Assembly (NCBI GenBank): GCA_019639135.1
Contig: JAHBSL010000003.1
Span: forward strand, 1 to 64,000
Length of the DNA stretch: 64,000 nucleotides
Reading direction: 5' to 3'
DNA from: Acidobacteriota bacterium
GTDB lineage: Bacteria; Acidobacteriota; Blastocatellia; Pyrinomonadales; Pyrinomonadaceae
Under the pieces are notes generated by a model that was not told the DNA's origin, did not search any database, and worked only from the letters and a program-made list of their open reading frames with translations. Positions 52,733-60,670 of this stretch are shown here, piece by piece; the stretch's first letter is position 1, and the number at the start of each line of letters is the position of its first letter. A program made the translations under genes and the position numbers.

Positions 52733-55261
52733 CTAGCCGCCGACCGTGTAAAGCGAACGGTATGCGAGCAATTTCTCTGCAAGCGTGGCACGCGTCACTG
52801 TCGTCGAAGGCTCGAACCTCGGGCCCGGGACCGCGGTGAAAACGCCCGGTGCTGTTTGCCTGATCTCGGCCGGGAAAGCCGCGAACAATCCCTTGTCGAT
52901 GGCAAGCTGAACGTAGCCGCGAAGCGACACCGGTATCTGCGAATTGTCCGTCAGCGGCAAGCCGTTAAATGTGACGGTCGATCCGGCAAGCGAGCGTGCC
53001 TGTTCATCGTGGCCGAGGGCCTTGACGAGTGCGACCGCAAGTGCGAGGCGGTTGACCGATCCCGCAGGGTTAAAGCTCGTTCCCGTGAAGCTGATCATTC
53101 CGGTTGGGACGAAATCGTAGTCGCGGTTGGTCGAGCCTTTCGCGGTCGTCGATTCGGCAATGAGGCGAAGGTCGCCCGTGATATCGCCGAACTTCGGAAT
53201 GGCTCCGATCGTCTGACGAAGATTCGTATTCAGCAGCAGCGAGCGTGAGAGGTCTTCGCGGGTCACGACCTGGTTCGGGCGGAAAGTGCTGTCCGCGTAT
53301 GTATCCATTAGCCGGTCTTTGATCGCCTGCTTGATCGCGGTTTCTTTCGGGTGTCCGTCGATATCGGCGATCACCGGCAGAAGGTAGCGGATCTGCGAGA
53401 CCGTGCCGTTGACAGGGCCGGGAGCCGCGATCTGGATCGGCGAAGAAACCCCCTGTGCGGCCGTCAGGCCTCGGGCACCGCGCACCTCAAGCATCCAGGT
53501 ACCGGGCTGCGGGTTATGGACCACGATCTGCCGTTTGTCTGTGCCTATGACCGGAAAGTCGATGGCCGTCGAATAGCCAGTGCCATCGGGGGCCGTGATG
53601 CGAAGCCCGACAAGATTGCCCGTTCCCTCTTCAGCCGCTGTATCGACTGTCGCGAACACATCGAGAACGTTAACGCCCTCTTCTACGGTGAACTGCCTCG
53701 CGTTGGTCGAGGCGGTGCCGGAAACCGCCGGGTTGAAATCGATGCTGAACGTCTGCACTGCAGGACGTTCTTCGCCAAACACGGCGTTGAAGGAAACGTC
53801 CTGTATATTGCGGTAGCCGCGGCTGCGGTTGAAGGCCTTATCGACCGCCGCGTATGCGTTGATGAAGCCCGCACCGACCTCCCATTCCTCGCGGTTCGGT
53901 ATGCGCGATGCGGTTGAAGTGATGATCTCGCGGATCTCATCGGGCGTCAGCGTCGGGTCGGCATCGAGCAAAAGAGCGGCGACGCCGGCAACATACGGTG
54001 TAGCCATCGAGGTGCCCGAGATCTGCGTGTAGAAAGGTATGAATCCGAGCGGAAGCTCCGTATCGGCATCAAGGCCGTTCGAAGTTATATTGACGGTCGA
54101 ACGGGTCGAGACCATAGCGGAAGTGAACCGTCCTGCGTTCGTTTCGTAGATGCGGCCGGTACCTGGAGCAGTAATTACCGGAGCGTTGAAATCGTCGTTC
54201 GGGTCTTCGTTCGCAAGCCGTTCGCCCCGCGAGACGCCGCGTGACGAGAAATCGGCAAGGTCGCCCTCTTTTGAACCGGCAGCGACGCCGATGACCCAAG
54301 GCGCTTTCGCATAGGTGTTATACGTGTCCTTGACGGGGCCGTCATTGCCGGCGGCGAAGACCACAGTCATATTGCGGTCGTAAGCCATCTTGCTTGCCCG
54401 CGTGATCGGGTTATTCGGATTGAACGGGCCGGAACTGCCGTAAGAATTTGAAACAATGCGGATGTTGTAGCGAAACTGGTTCGCAAGGCCCCATTCCCAT
54501 GCGGCAAGGCCGTTAATGACGAAGAGTCCGGCACCAAGCCCGGCACCGATGATCTTTGCTCCGGGAGCAACACCTGTGTAAAGCCCGCCCGAGCGAAGTC
54601 CGGTGCCGCCGATGATGCCCGCACAGTGCGTTCCGTGACCGACCGTCTGGTCGGTGTTCGGTACGTTCTCGATCGAGATGTTCGGCGTAAACCCGTTGAG
54701 CGTCCCGGCCGCAACCGGTGTTTGAACGTTCTGGATCACCTTTGGGCCGAACTGCAGATCGGCGTGCGTTGCATCAATGCCGGAATCGATCACCAGAACG
54801 GAGAAATCGCCCGCACCCGAGACGGGCATTCCGCCGTTTCGCACCGTCATTACGCTGTCAGTCTGAAGTCGGTGAACGCCGCCCAGGACGCGGGCCTGAT
54901 GCATGTAGTAATGCATCTGGTCGTTCGACCATATCGAGACGACGGCCGGGTTCGCGGAGAGAGCCCTGATCTGCCCGGCTGTCAGCGGCATTGCGACCAT
55001 CCCGAGTGTCGGAAAGGTCTGTCCGCCAGTCACTCCAACGCTTCGCAGGATGTCGAGGTGAGAATCTCTCAGGCCGGTCGTTGTATCGAAGGCGACGACG
55101 ACCAAACCGGCATCTGCGGGATCCGTAAGCGTCGGTAGCAGCCGCTGGAGTGTCGGGCTCAGCGAGGCAGCGAACGTCGGAAGTGTAAGCATTGCTGACA
55201 CGGCAAAAAGGAAAAGCGATTTGGATAGCTTGTTTAATGTGTTTTTAAAATGAAGTCTCAC
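52733..55261 (-). CDS. Secreted S8 subtilisin-like peptidase with C-terminal SLH-like repeats
   Basis: 842 residues from a GTG at 55261 with an AAGGAG site. A signal peptide (SLFLFAVSAMLTLPTFAA) is followed by an I9-like propeptide region (about 45-115). The catalytic triad is Asp159 (VLVIDSGIDATH), His209 (VGHGTHCAG) and Ser418 (GTSMATPYVAG). After the catalytic domain come a pro-convertase-like beta domain (about 490-620) and a C-terminal part with SLH-like repeats (IKDRLMDTYADSTFRPNQVVTREDL) that may attach it to the cell surface. It is preceded by a SARP-like promoter and followed by the M36 gene. Confidence 0.93.
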   Translation of the reverse strand: MRLHFKNTLNKLSKSLFLFAVSAMLTLPTFAASLSPTLQRLLPTLTDPADAGLVVVAFDTTTGLRDSHLDILRSVGVTGGQTFPTLGMVAMPLTAGQIRALSANPAVVSIWSNDQMHYYMHQARVLGGVHRLQTDSVMTVRNGGMPVSGAGDFSVLVIDSGIDATHADLQFGPKVIQNVQTPVAAGTLNGFTPNISIENVPNTDQTVGHGTHCAGIIGGTGLRSGGLYTGVAPGAKIIGAGLGAGLFVINGLAAWEWGLANQFRYNIRIVSNSYGSSGPFNPNNPITRASKMAYDRNMTVVFAAGNDGPVKDTYNTYAKAPWVIGVAAGSKEGDLADFSSRGVSRGERLANEDPNDDFNAPVITAPGTGRIYETNAGRFTSAMVSTRSTVNITSNGLDADTELPLGFIPFYTQISGTSMATPYVAGVAALLLDADPTLTPDEIREIITSTASRIPNREEWEVGAGFINAYAAVDKAFNRSRGYRNIQDVSFNAVFGEERPAVQTFSIDFNPAVSGTASTNARQFTVEEGVNVLDVFATVDTAAEEGTGNLVGLRITAPDGTGYSTAIDFPVIGTDKRQIVVHNPQPGTWMLEVRGARGLTAAQGVSSPIQIAAPGPVNGTVSQIRYLLPVIADIDGHPKETAIKQAIKDRLMDTYADSTFRPNQVVTREDLSRSLLLNTNLRQTIGAIPKFGDITGDLRLIAESTTAKGSTNRDYDFVPTGMISFTGTSFNPAGSVNRLALAVALVKALGHDEQARSLAGSTVTFNGLPLTDNSQIPVSLRGYVQLAIDKGLFAAFPAEIRQTAPGVFTAVPGPRFEPSTTVTRATLAEKLLAYRSLYTVGG

Positions 55262-55304
55262 CTCTATTTCTCCTTTGCAAGATCTTGTGGGGTCGAATGC
55301 CGCA

Positions 55305-55369
55305 AAGATAGCTAAAGGTGTTTGAGATTTTCTTGAGTCGGATGGGCCGCAGGTTGAGGCAAACTTGAG
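55305..55369 (-). promoter_or_regulatory. SARP-type promoter of the subtilase-M36 operon: four CTCAA boxes
   Basis: On the minus strand CTCAA boxes lie at 55369-55365, 55358-55354, 55337-55333 and 55326-55322, spaced 11, 21 and 11 bp. The last heptamer (CTCAAAC) is 9 nt from TATCTT (55310-55305), a -10-like hexamer. The GTG of the subtilase gene follows 43 nt later. Direct heptamer repeats one helical turn apart, next to the -10 box, are how SARP regulators bind; the gene directly upstream encodes such a regulator. Confidence 0.7.
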
Positions 55370-55392
55370 GGACAGGCAAAGCGATGTGAGGC

Positions 55393-58300
55393 CTAAGCCA
55401 TAAGCTCGGAGTAAACTCGGCGGGTCTCCCCGGAAGGCTCTATTCCAAGTTCGTCCCGGAGCATTTTGGCCAATGCGTCGAAGTGTTTCTTGACGGCCGC
55501 CGCCTTGCCCTGGGCCGCAAGAACCCGCATTACGAGGCGGTGCATGTCCTCGCGATACGGATCGAGGGCGATCAGCTCCTGTGCGTATTTTTGTGCCGCT
55601 GCGGGCCGTCGCTCCTTGAAATGATGCTTGGCCAGAGCACCTATCACGCGCATGAATTGCTCAGCGTAATAGCCCCGTCGTTCGTCAGCCCACTCTTCAT
55701 AAACGCCCTGCATGAATTCACCGCGATAGAGCGAATGGGCATGTTCGAGAGCGGTGCGGAGCCCTTCCGCGTTCTTCTCGCGTTTGGCCTTTTCGGCCTC
55801 GGCAACGGCAAGCTCAAAATCCTCTGTATCGATGAGATACGAAAGCTCGGGATTGAGCAGATACGCCCCATCGCGAAACATCAGAAAGTTCTGCTTATAG
55901 GTCTGCCGGCTGTTCAGGGCCTTCCGAATATGTGAGATGGTCGGGTGAAAGTTCTTTTCGATCGCCGCCGGGTCATCGTCTCGCCAAAATGTGTCGATCA
56001 GGACGTCCTTTGCCGCACGGCGGTATTTGCTGGTGGCGATAAAGCAAAAGATGTCACGCGCCCGCCGGGTCGTCCAGGCATCCGGGGCGAAGGGCCTCGA
56101 CGCATCGCGAAAGATATCGACCGGGCCGAGTACGCTGATCGTAAGGTCGGCAAGCGAAACAGCCGGTTCCGCCGCCGCGGGCCGGATGACCGCCGGTTCC
56201 TGGGCACCGCGGGCCTCTGTTCGAAGATCGATCGGCAGGCGTTCGATGATGTCCTCGTCGCGAAAGATCTCCGGCACGCGTCGGATCTCGGTCTTTAGCC
56301 AATTCTCGTAGTCGAACCGGGCCGAAAGGTCGAGCACACGCTGGACCGTCTTAAGCATCTCCTTTCGCGAACCGGCCCGCGAGAAGACCTCGGCGAGCAG
56401 CATCGAGGCGAGTGCTTCGTCGTAATAATTTCCATGCTGATGAAAGACGTCAACAAGGGCCGAAACGCGTTCCTGCAAGCCCTCTTTGTTGCCCTCGGCA
56501 AGTTCCGTGCGGCAAAGGCAAAGCTCGGCGGTTGCGGTCGCCGTTCCTGCGGCCCTGCGTGCCGCGATCAACCGTTCGAGCAGCGAGCGTGCCGATGGGA
56601 TATCTCCGCGAAGCAAATGAAGCCTTGCCCGCTCTTCGATCAACTCGCGATCGTTGACATTGATGTCGGCATCGTCATAAGCCGCCTGCGCACGGTCGTA
56701 GTATTCGGTCGCACGCGCAAGGTCGCCGGTTTCGCGGTAGAAATTCCCATACGCCTCAAAGATCTCGCCGCGGAGCGAACGCAGGTTATATAGCTGGCAA
56801 AGCTCGAGAGAGCGGTTCAGGTGCGATTCCGCTTCGCCGAACTCGCCTCTGTAAAGATGCAGGCGGGCCATGTTGAGGTGGCCGATAGATTCCTGCGGAA
56901 GCTGCCTGTCGGGACCTTCGTCGCGGAAGATGCGCTTGAACCAGCGAAGAGCCTCGGCAAAATCGCCGCGGTAACCGGGCGGCAATGCGAGGTTGTGCAT
57001 GACAAGCCGGGCAAATCTTCGGTCCTCAAGCTGTTCGGCCAGTTCGAGAGCGATACGAAACTGCTGCTCGGCCTCAGAGTGTTTTCCTTCGACTATCAGG
57101 CAAAGGCCGCGTGTGTTCGCACATTTCATCGCCGTGGCGGACTGCGGGTCGGCAAGTTCCTCGGCCTTATCGAGAAGCTCTGCGGCATCGGCCGTGTTCC
57201 CTTTTCTTCGTGCGAGACTTGCCAGTGAATGCAGGGCATCGGCCTCGCCGCTGCGGTCGCCCCGGTCGTGCAGGAGTTTTACTGCTCGGCGAAGAAGCGC
57301 CGTCGCCCGGTCCGCCTCGCCCTGCAGCCTGGCAACCTCTGCGATGTGCAAAAGCGCACGCGGATGGCTTTCCAGAGCCGGTTCGGGAACGCGAGCGGCA
57401 AATGAACCGAGGGACGTGAACGCGCCGGATGCGATCCACTCCCCGCCATTATCGGCGATGACCGCGGCCGCCTCGCTAAAATTCTCGGCGTCGATCAGGA
57501 ATGGCAATGCCAGTTCGCATTGGTTGTTGTCCAGGAAAAATCGGGCGATGCGGCCGCGTTCCTCGGCGACCCCACTTTGCCCGATCTCGGTCCGCAGGCG
57601 GCGAAGCAGAAAGTTGCGGAAAAGCGGATGGAAACGATACTCCTCTTCAGATCGGCCGTCACCTGCAACCGTCAGAAAGACATTCTTTTGGGCCAGTTCC
57701 GGCAGCACGGCCGAGCATCGCTGATCCGGGAAAAGGCGACTGCAAAGGTCTAGCGGGAGCGATTCGAGCAGTGAGAAATAGAGCATCAGCCGCTGCGTTT
57801 CGATCGGCTCCTGCGAGAGCACTTCCTCTGCAAAATAATCGAAGATGTCCTTTTCCGTGCGGTCGAGGATCTCCGTCAGATCCGGCGGCGTGTTGCCGGT
57901 GCGAGCGAGCATTTCCTGGTCGGCGACCTGCCGGACGAGCTGAAGCGCAGTCACCCAGCCATGCGTGCGGTTTCGGTAAGCTTCAAGTGCCTCGTCGCCA
58001 AGATCGACCCCGAGCGTGCGCTTGAAAAGCTCGCGGACCTCCTCGTCGGTGAACAGCAGGTCCTCACGCGTCACCAGCATTCCCGCAAATTGCGATCGCC
58101 GCCGCATGATCGCGAGCGGCGGAAGGTCGCGCGTCGTGATCATCAGGTGCAAAAGGTCCGAGGAATACTGAAGGATCCGATCGACGACCTTGTGAACGAC
58201 GGTTTCGCGGCCGATGTGGTGATAGTCATCGAGAACGAGAATGAATGGCTCCTCGACGGCATTCAGGATCTCGTTGATCAACAGATCGGCGGCACGTTCG

Positions 58301-58644
58301 GGAATCCTCGCAAGCTCTTCGCTTGCCTCGGAAAGGTAAGGCAGGAGCGTCTTGCCAAATTCCGGAAATGCGTTGCGAATGCCATTTGCGACGTAGCCGA
58401 GGAAAACGCTCGGGTCGGCATCGGTGTGGTCAAGCTGGTACCAGACGAACGGCCTTGATTGACTGCGGATGAATTCTGCGACGAGAGTGGTCTTTCCGCA
58501 GCCGGCATCGGCGGCGACCATCGTTATCGGCGAACCGATGTTCGAACTGAGGCGCTCGATGAGCCTCGGCCGCTCGAGAATATCCGGGACGGCTCTCGGC
58601 GGCAGCAGCTTGGTTCGGAGAAAGAAATTCGATCTCTGCATCAC
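55393..58644 (-). CDS. STAND ATPase transcriptional regulator with SARP-like winged helix and BTAD domain
   Basis: 1083 residues of the MalT/AfsR-like class. Residues 1-300 are a P-loop STAND ATPase with Walker A ADAGCGKT (45-52) and a Walker B-like FILVLDDYHH. A TPR-rich sensor array follows (about 360-800, with LLHDRGDRSGEADALHSLASLARRKGN and similar). Residues 828-910 form an OmpR-type winged helix and 935-1080 a bacterial transcriptional activation domain; this C-terminal pair defines SARPs. It is 51 bases downstream of a shorter STAND gene and 131 bases upstream of the subtilase gene it probably controls. The signal it senses is unknown. Confidence 0.88.
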   Translation of the reverse strand: MMQRSNFFLRTKLLPPRAVPDILERPRLIERLSSNIGSPITMVAADAGCGKTTLVAEFIRSQSRPFVWYQLDHTDADPSVFLGYVANGIRNAFPEFGKTLLPYLSEASEELARIPERAADLLINEILNAVEEPFILVLDDYHHIGRETVVHKVVDRILQYSSDLLHLMITTRDLPPLAIMRRRSQFAGMLVTREDLLFTDEEVRELFKRTLGVDLGDEALEAYRNRTHGWVTALQLVRQVADQEMLARTGNTPPDLTEILDRTEKDIFDYFAEEVLSQEPIETQRLMLYFSLLESLPLDLCSRLFPDQRCSAVLPELAQKNVFLTVAGDGRSEEEYRFHPLFRNFLLRRLRTEIGQSGVAEERGRIARFFLDNNQCELALPFLIDAENFSEAAAVIADNGGEWIASGAFTSLGSFAARVPEPALESHPRALLHIAEVARLQGEADRATALLRRAVKLLHDRGDRSGEADALHSLASLARRKGNTADAAELLDKAEELADPQSATAMKCANTRGLCLIVEGKHSEAEQQFRIALELAEQLEDRRFARLVMHNLALPPGYRGDFAEALRWFKRIFRDEGPDRQLPQESIGHLNMARLHLYRGEFGEAESHLNRSLELCQLYNLRSLRGEIFEAYGNFYRETGDLARATEYYDRAQAAYDDADINVNDRELIEERARLHLLRGDIPSARSLLERLIAARRAAGTATATAELCLCRTELAEGNKEGLQERVSALVDVFHQHGNYYDEALASMLLAEVFSRAGSRKEMLKTVQRVLDLSARFDYENWLKTEIRRVPEIFRDEDIIERLPIDLRTEARGAQEPAVIRPAAAEPAVSLADLTISVLGPVDIFRDASRPFAPDAWTTRRARDIFCFIATSKYRRAAKDVLIDTFWRDDDPAAIEKNFHPTISHIRKALNSRQTYKQNFLMFRDGAYLLNPELSYLIDTEDFELAVAEAEKAKREKNAEGLRTALEHAHSLYRGEFMQGVYEEWADERRGYYAEQFMRVIGALAKHHFKERRPAAAQKYAQELIALDPYREDMHRLVMRVLAAQGKAAAVKKHFDALAKMLRDELGIEPSGETRRVYSELMA

Positions 58645-58695
58645 GACGCGACGACCCGGCCGAACGACCTCGATTATCGCACAGACCGGGGCCGA

Positions 58696-59508
58696 TCAGC
58701 ACCGAAAGGCCCTCGCTCCGCGAGCTGTGACGGATTCCATCATCCGCGAAGCACGGCCGTATTCGCGTGTCTGGGCATCAACTGCCTTGTATCTCGAAAG
58801 CCCGTAACGAGTGAAGAGGTCGACCGCCTCCTGAGGAGTAAAAGCGAGTTGGGCCTCGTCGATGACGCCGAGCATCTGCTTGGAGCGAAGCCGCCAAAGC
58901 GGGTTCGGCGGTTTGCTGCGGCTCAGGAGGAGAAGGTGCATCGCCTCCGGCACGGCGAGGATCATCAGTGTAAAGATGTCAACGAACCACTCCGTATCGA
59001 AGACATGATGAAGATCATCGATGACGACCACGCTGAACGACGCGGAGCCGGCCGAGGGCATCGAACCGAGCAGGTCGATCACCTTTATTCGATCCGCTTT
59101 CGGCGTTGACCATCGTATAGAGCCCGAACTCGGGTCACGGCCGGTTCTCCTCAGTATAGCCGCCTCAAGATACCGGGCGAACGTACACCAATCATTTTCC
59201 GAGGGCTCAAGTCGGAGCCAGGCGGCATTCCTGCCCCGGACGAATCCGGCGGCGAGGGCTGTCTTCCCGGAACCGGTCCGGCCTGTGATCAGCGTCGCAG
59301 GATGCGTTCGCGCAGACCGTTCGAGCAGGCCGGTCAACCGCGGGCGTTCGATGATGCCCGCGAGATCAGGGGTGAGGATCTTGTCTTCAAGCAAGTGAAA
59401 TCTGTTCTCCATCGTGGGATTTCCCGTATCGTCATCGGATCCCGGCGGTTCGTAGAGATCGATCCCGCACGGGTCGCCGTCAAGATAAAGCGTGATCGCC
59501 ATACGCAT
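58696..59508 (-). CDS. Short STAND ATPase protein lacking sensor and DNA-binding domains
   Basis: About 270 residues that match only the N-terminal ATPase part of the next gene. MENRFHLLEDKILTPDLAGIIERPRL parallels the start of the full regulator. Walker A is GRTGSGKTA and the Walker B-like strand is FSVVVIDDLHHVF. It ends in ARGARAFRC with no TPR array, winged helix or BTAD. It may be a degraded paralogue, or a stand-alone modulator that forms mixed oligomers with the full regulator. The start is unclear: ATG at 59508, 59502 or 59412 (which begins at the conserved part). Confidence 0.75.
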   Translation of the reverse strand: MRMAITLYLDGDPCGIDLYEPPGSDDDTGNPTMENRFHLLEDKILTPDLAGIIERPRLTGLLERSARTHPATLITGRTGSGKTALAAGFVRGRNAAWLRLEPSENDWCTFARYLEAAILRRTGRDPSSGSIRWSTPKADRIKVIDLLGSMPSAGSASFSVVVIDDLHHVFDTEWFVDIFTLMILAVPEAMHLLLLSRSKPPNPLWRLRSKQMLGVIDEAQLAFTPQEAVDLFTRYGLSRYKAVDAQTREYGRASRMMESVTARGARAFRC

Positions 59509-59527
59509 CAAATTCTCTACCTAACCC

Positions 59528-59543
59528 TTGAGAAAATCTTGAA
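59528..59543 (-). promoter_or_regulatory. Paired CTCAA/TTCAA boxes upstream of the short STAND gene
   Basis: On the minus strand TTCAA (59543-59539) and CTCAA (59532-59528) are spaced 11 bp, as in the other two promoters. A weak -10-like GAGAAT follows 8 nt later. It lies within 30 bases of the earliest start of the STAND gene, so if it is its promoter the true start is further in (59412). Confidence 0.45.
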
Positions 59544-59590
59544 ATCCGGCGGCGGGGCCGCAGAGACCCCGTAAAACCTGGGCTTCGCGG

Positions 59591-59623
59591 CTCAAGGATT
59601 TCTCAAGAATACTGAAATATGAT
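59591..59623 (+). promoter_or_regulatory. SARP-type promoter of the exported-protein gene
   Basis: CTCAA boxes at 59591-59595 and 59602-59606 are spaced 11 bp. The second heptamer ends at 59608, exactly 9 nt before TATGAT (59618-59623), five of six bases matching the -10 consensus. The same heptamer-to-hexamer distance is found in the subtilase promoter. The ATG of the gene follows at 59690, behind GGGAGG. Confidence 0.7.
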
Positions 59624-59689
59624 GGCGGGCATGGTGATGACATTCACCAACTCTCCTGGTTTGAAAAACTCAGTTGGGAGGTTCCTACT

Positions 59690-60505
59690 ATGAAAAAACT
59701 ATTCGCAATTACGATCGTCGTATTTTCACTATCCTTAGCGGCCGCCGCACAGCGGCAGAAGGCGGACCCCGGCGACATACCGGCTCCCGACCGCGGCAAG
59801 CCCTCAAAGACCGCAGCTCAGGATGAGTCCAAACCGCTTATCCTGACGAACACAGAGCTCGAGGCCACGTTGATGAAATCCCTCGACATCCAACGCTCAA
59901 AGGTAGGCGATGAGGTCATACTCAAGACCACGAAATCTATCAAACAGAACGGCGAGGTGGTCATTCCGAAAGGCAGCCGGCTGATCGGCCGCATTACCGA
60001 GGTTCAGCAAAAGGGCGAAAGCAAAGCGAATTCACGCCTCGGCCTGATATTCGAACGCGTTGAAGGCAAAGGGTTTAGTGCACCGATAACGGCGTCGCTC
60101 ATGTCAATAACCGATGCCCGGGCGGCGGCAACGCTCGCAGATTCGGCGATGGCTGATGTTTCGGGCTCGTCGATGACAGGTGCTTCCGTTTCGCGAGGCA
60201 GTTCGCGTGGCGGAGGAGGCGGATTGCTCGGCGGAGTCGGTTCGACCGTAGGCGGAGTCGGTTCTACGGTTGGCGGAGTTGTGAACGGCGCGACGCAGAC
60301 CGTAGGTTCGGTTGCCGGAACAGCCGTAAATACTACGAGTTCGACCGTTGGTACGGTCGGCGGAACGCTTCGCGGCATCCAGATCACGCAGTCGGCATCA
60401 GGAAGCGCAAATGGTTCTGCCGTCCTGACGACAAATGATAAAAGTCTGAAGATAGATAAAGGCGTGACATTTAATCTGCTCGTCAGCGGATCGACCGCAA
60501 ATTAG
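59690..60505 (+). CDS. Exported protein with VirB10/TrbI-like core and Gly/Thr/Val-rich tail
   Basis: 271 residues. A signal peptide (AITIVVFSLSLAAAAQR) is followed by a domain of about 120 residues with VGDEVILKTTKSIKQNGEV and VIPKGSRLIGRITEVQQKG; the IPKGSRLIG strand resembles that of VirB10/TrbI beta-domains, but no type IV secretion genes are nearby. Residues about 170-235 are a low-complexity stretch of GSTVGGVG-type repeats. It is transcribed from a promoter with the same direct repeats as the subtilase operon. Likely a surface or secretion-related partner of the proteases; the exact function is unknown. Confidence 0.7.
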   Translation: MKKLFAITIVVFSLSLAAAAQRQKADPGDIPAPDRGKPSKTAAQDESKPLILTNTELEATLMKSLDIQRSKVGDEVILKTTKSIKQNGEVVIPKGSRLIGRITEVQQKGESKANSRLGLIFERVEGKGFSAPITASLMSITDARAAATLADSAMADVSGSSMTGASVSRGSSRGGGGGLLGGVGSTVGGVGSTVGGVVNGATQTVGSVAGTAVNTTSSTVGTVGGTLRGIQITQSASGSANGSAVLTTNDKSLKIDKGVTFNLLVSGSTAN

Positions 60506-60536
60506 GAATGCTCTTTGCATCCATTTCAGGCGCATA

Positions 60537-60562
60537 GGGCATCCATGGCTCAATGGATGCCC
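60537..60562 (+). terminator. Perfect 10-bp hairpin after the exported-protein gene
   Basis: GGGCATCCAT at 60537-60546 pairs perfectly with 60553-60562 around a six-base loop. There is only a weak T-rich stretch after it, so termination may be partial. Confidence 0.5.
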
Positions 60563-60575
60563 TCGATACAATTTC

Positions 60576-60592
60576 TGTATTATATTAATACA
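60576..60592. promoter_or_regulatory. 17-bp perfect palindrome upstream of the repeat-bearing subtilase
   Basis: TGTATTA, TAT, TAATACA: seven paired bases on each side of a three-base centre, in an AT-rich gap about 80 bases before the start codon. It has the form of a dimeric repressor or activator site. The CTCAA direct repeats are not found here, so this gene may have a different regulator. Confidence 0.45.
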
Positions 60593-60670
60593 ATAATGAG
60601 TTTGTTATTTTCATAACGCAAGTTGTGATCGAAAAGATTCGACTCGCCCGCCCGGCGAGTTCAGATTCAG

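Noticed and set aside
59690..60505. Type IV secretion VirB10 homologue
   Set aside because: Only one short motif resembles VirB10/TrbI, and no other conjugation or secretion genes are present.
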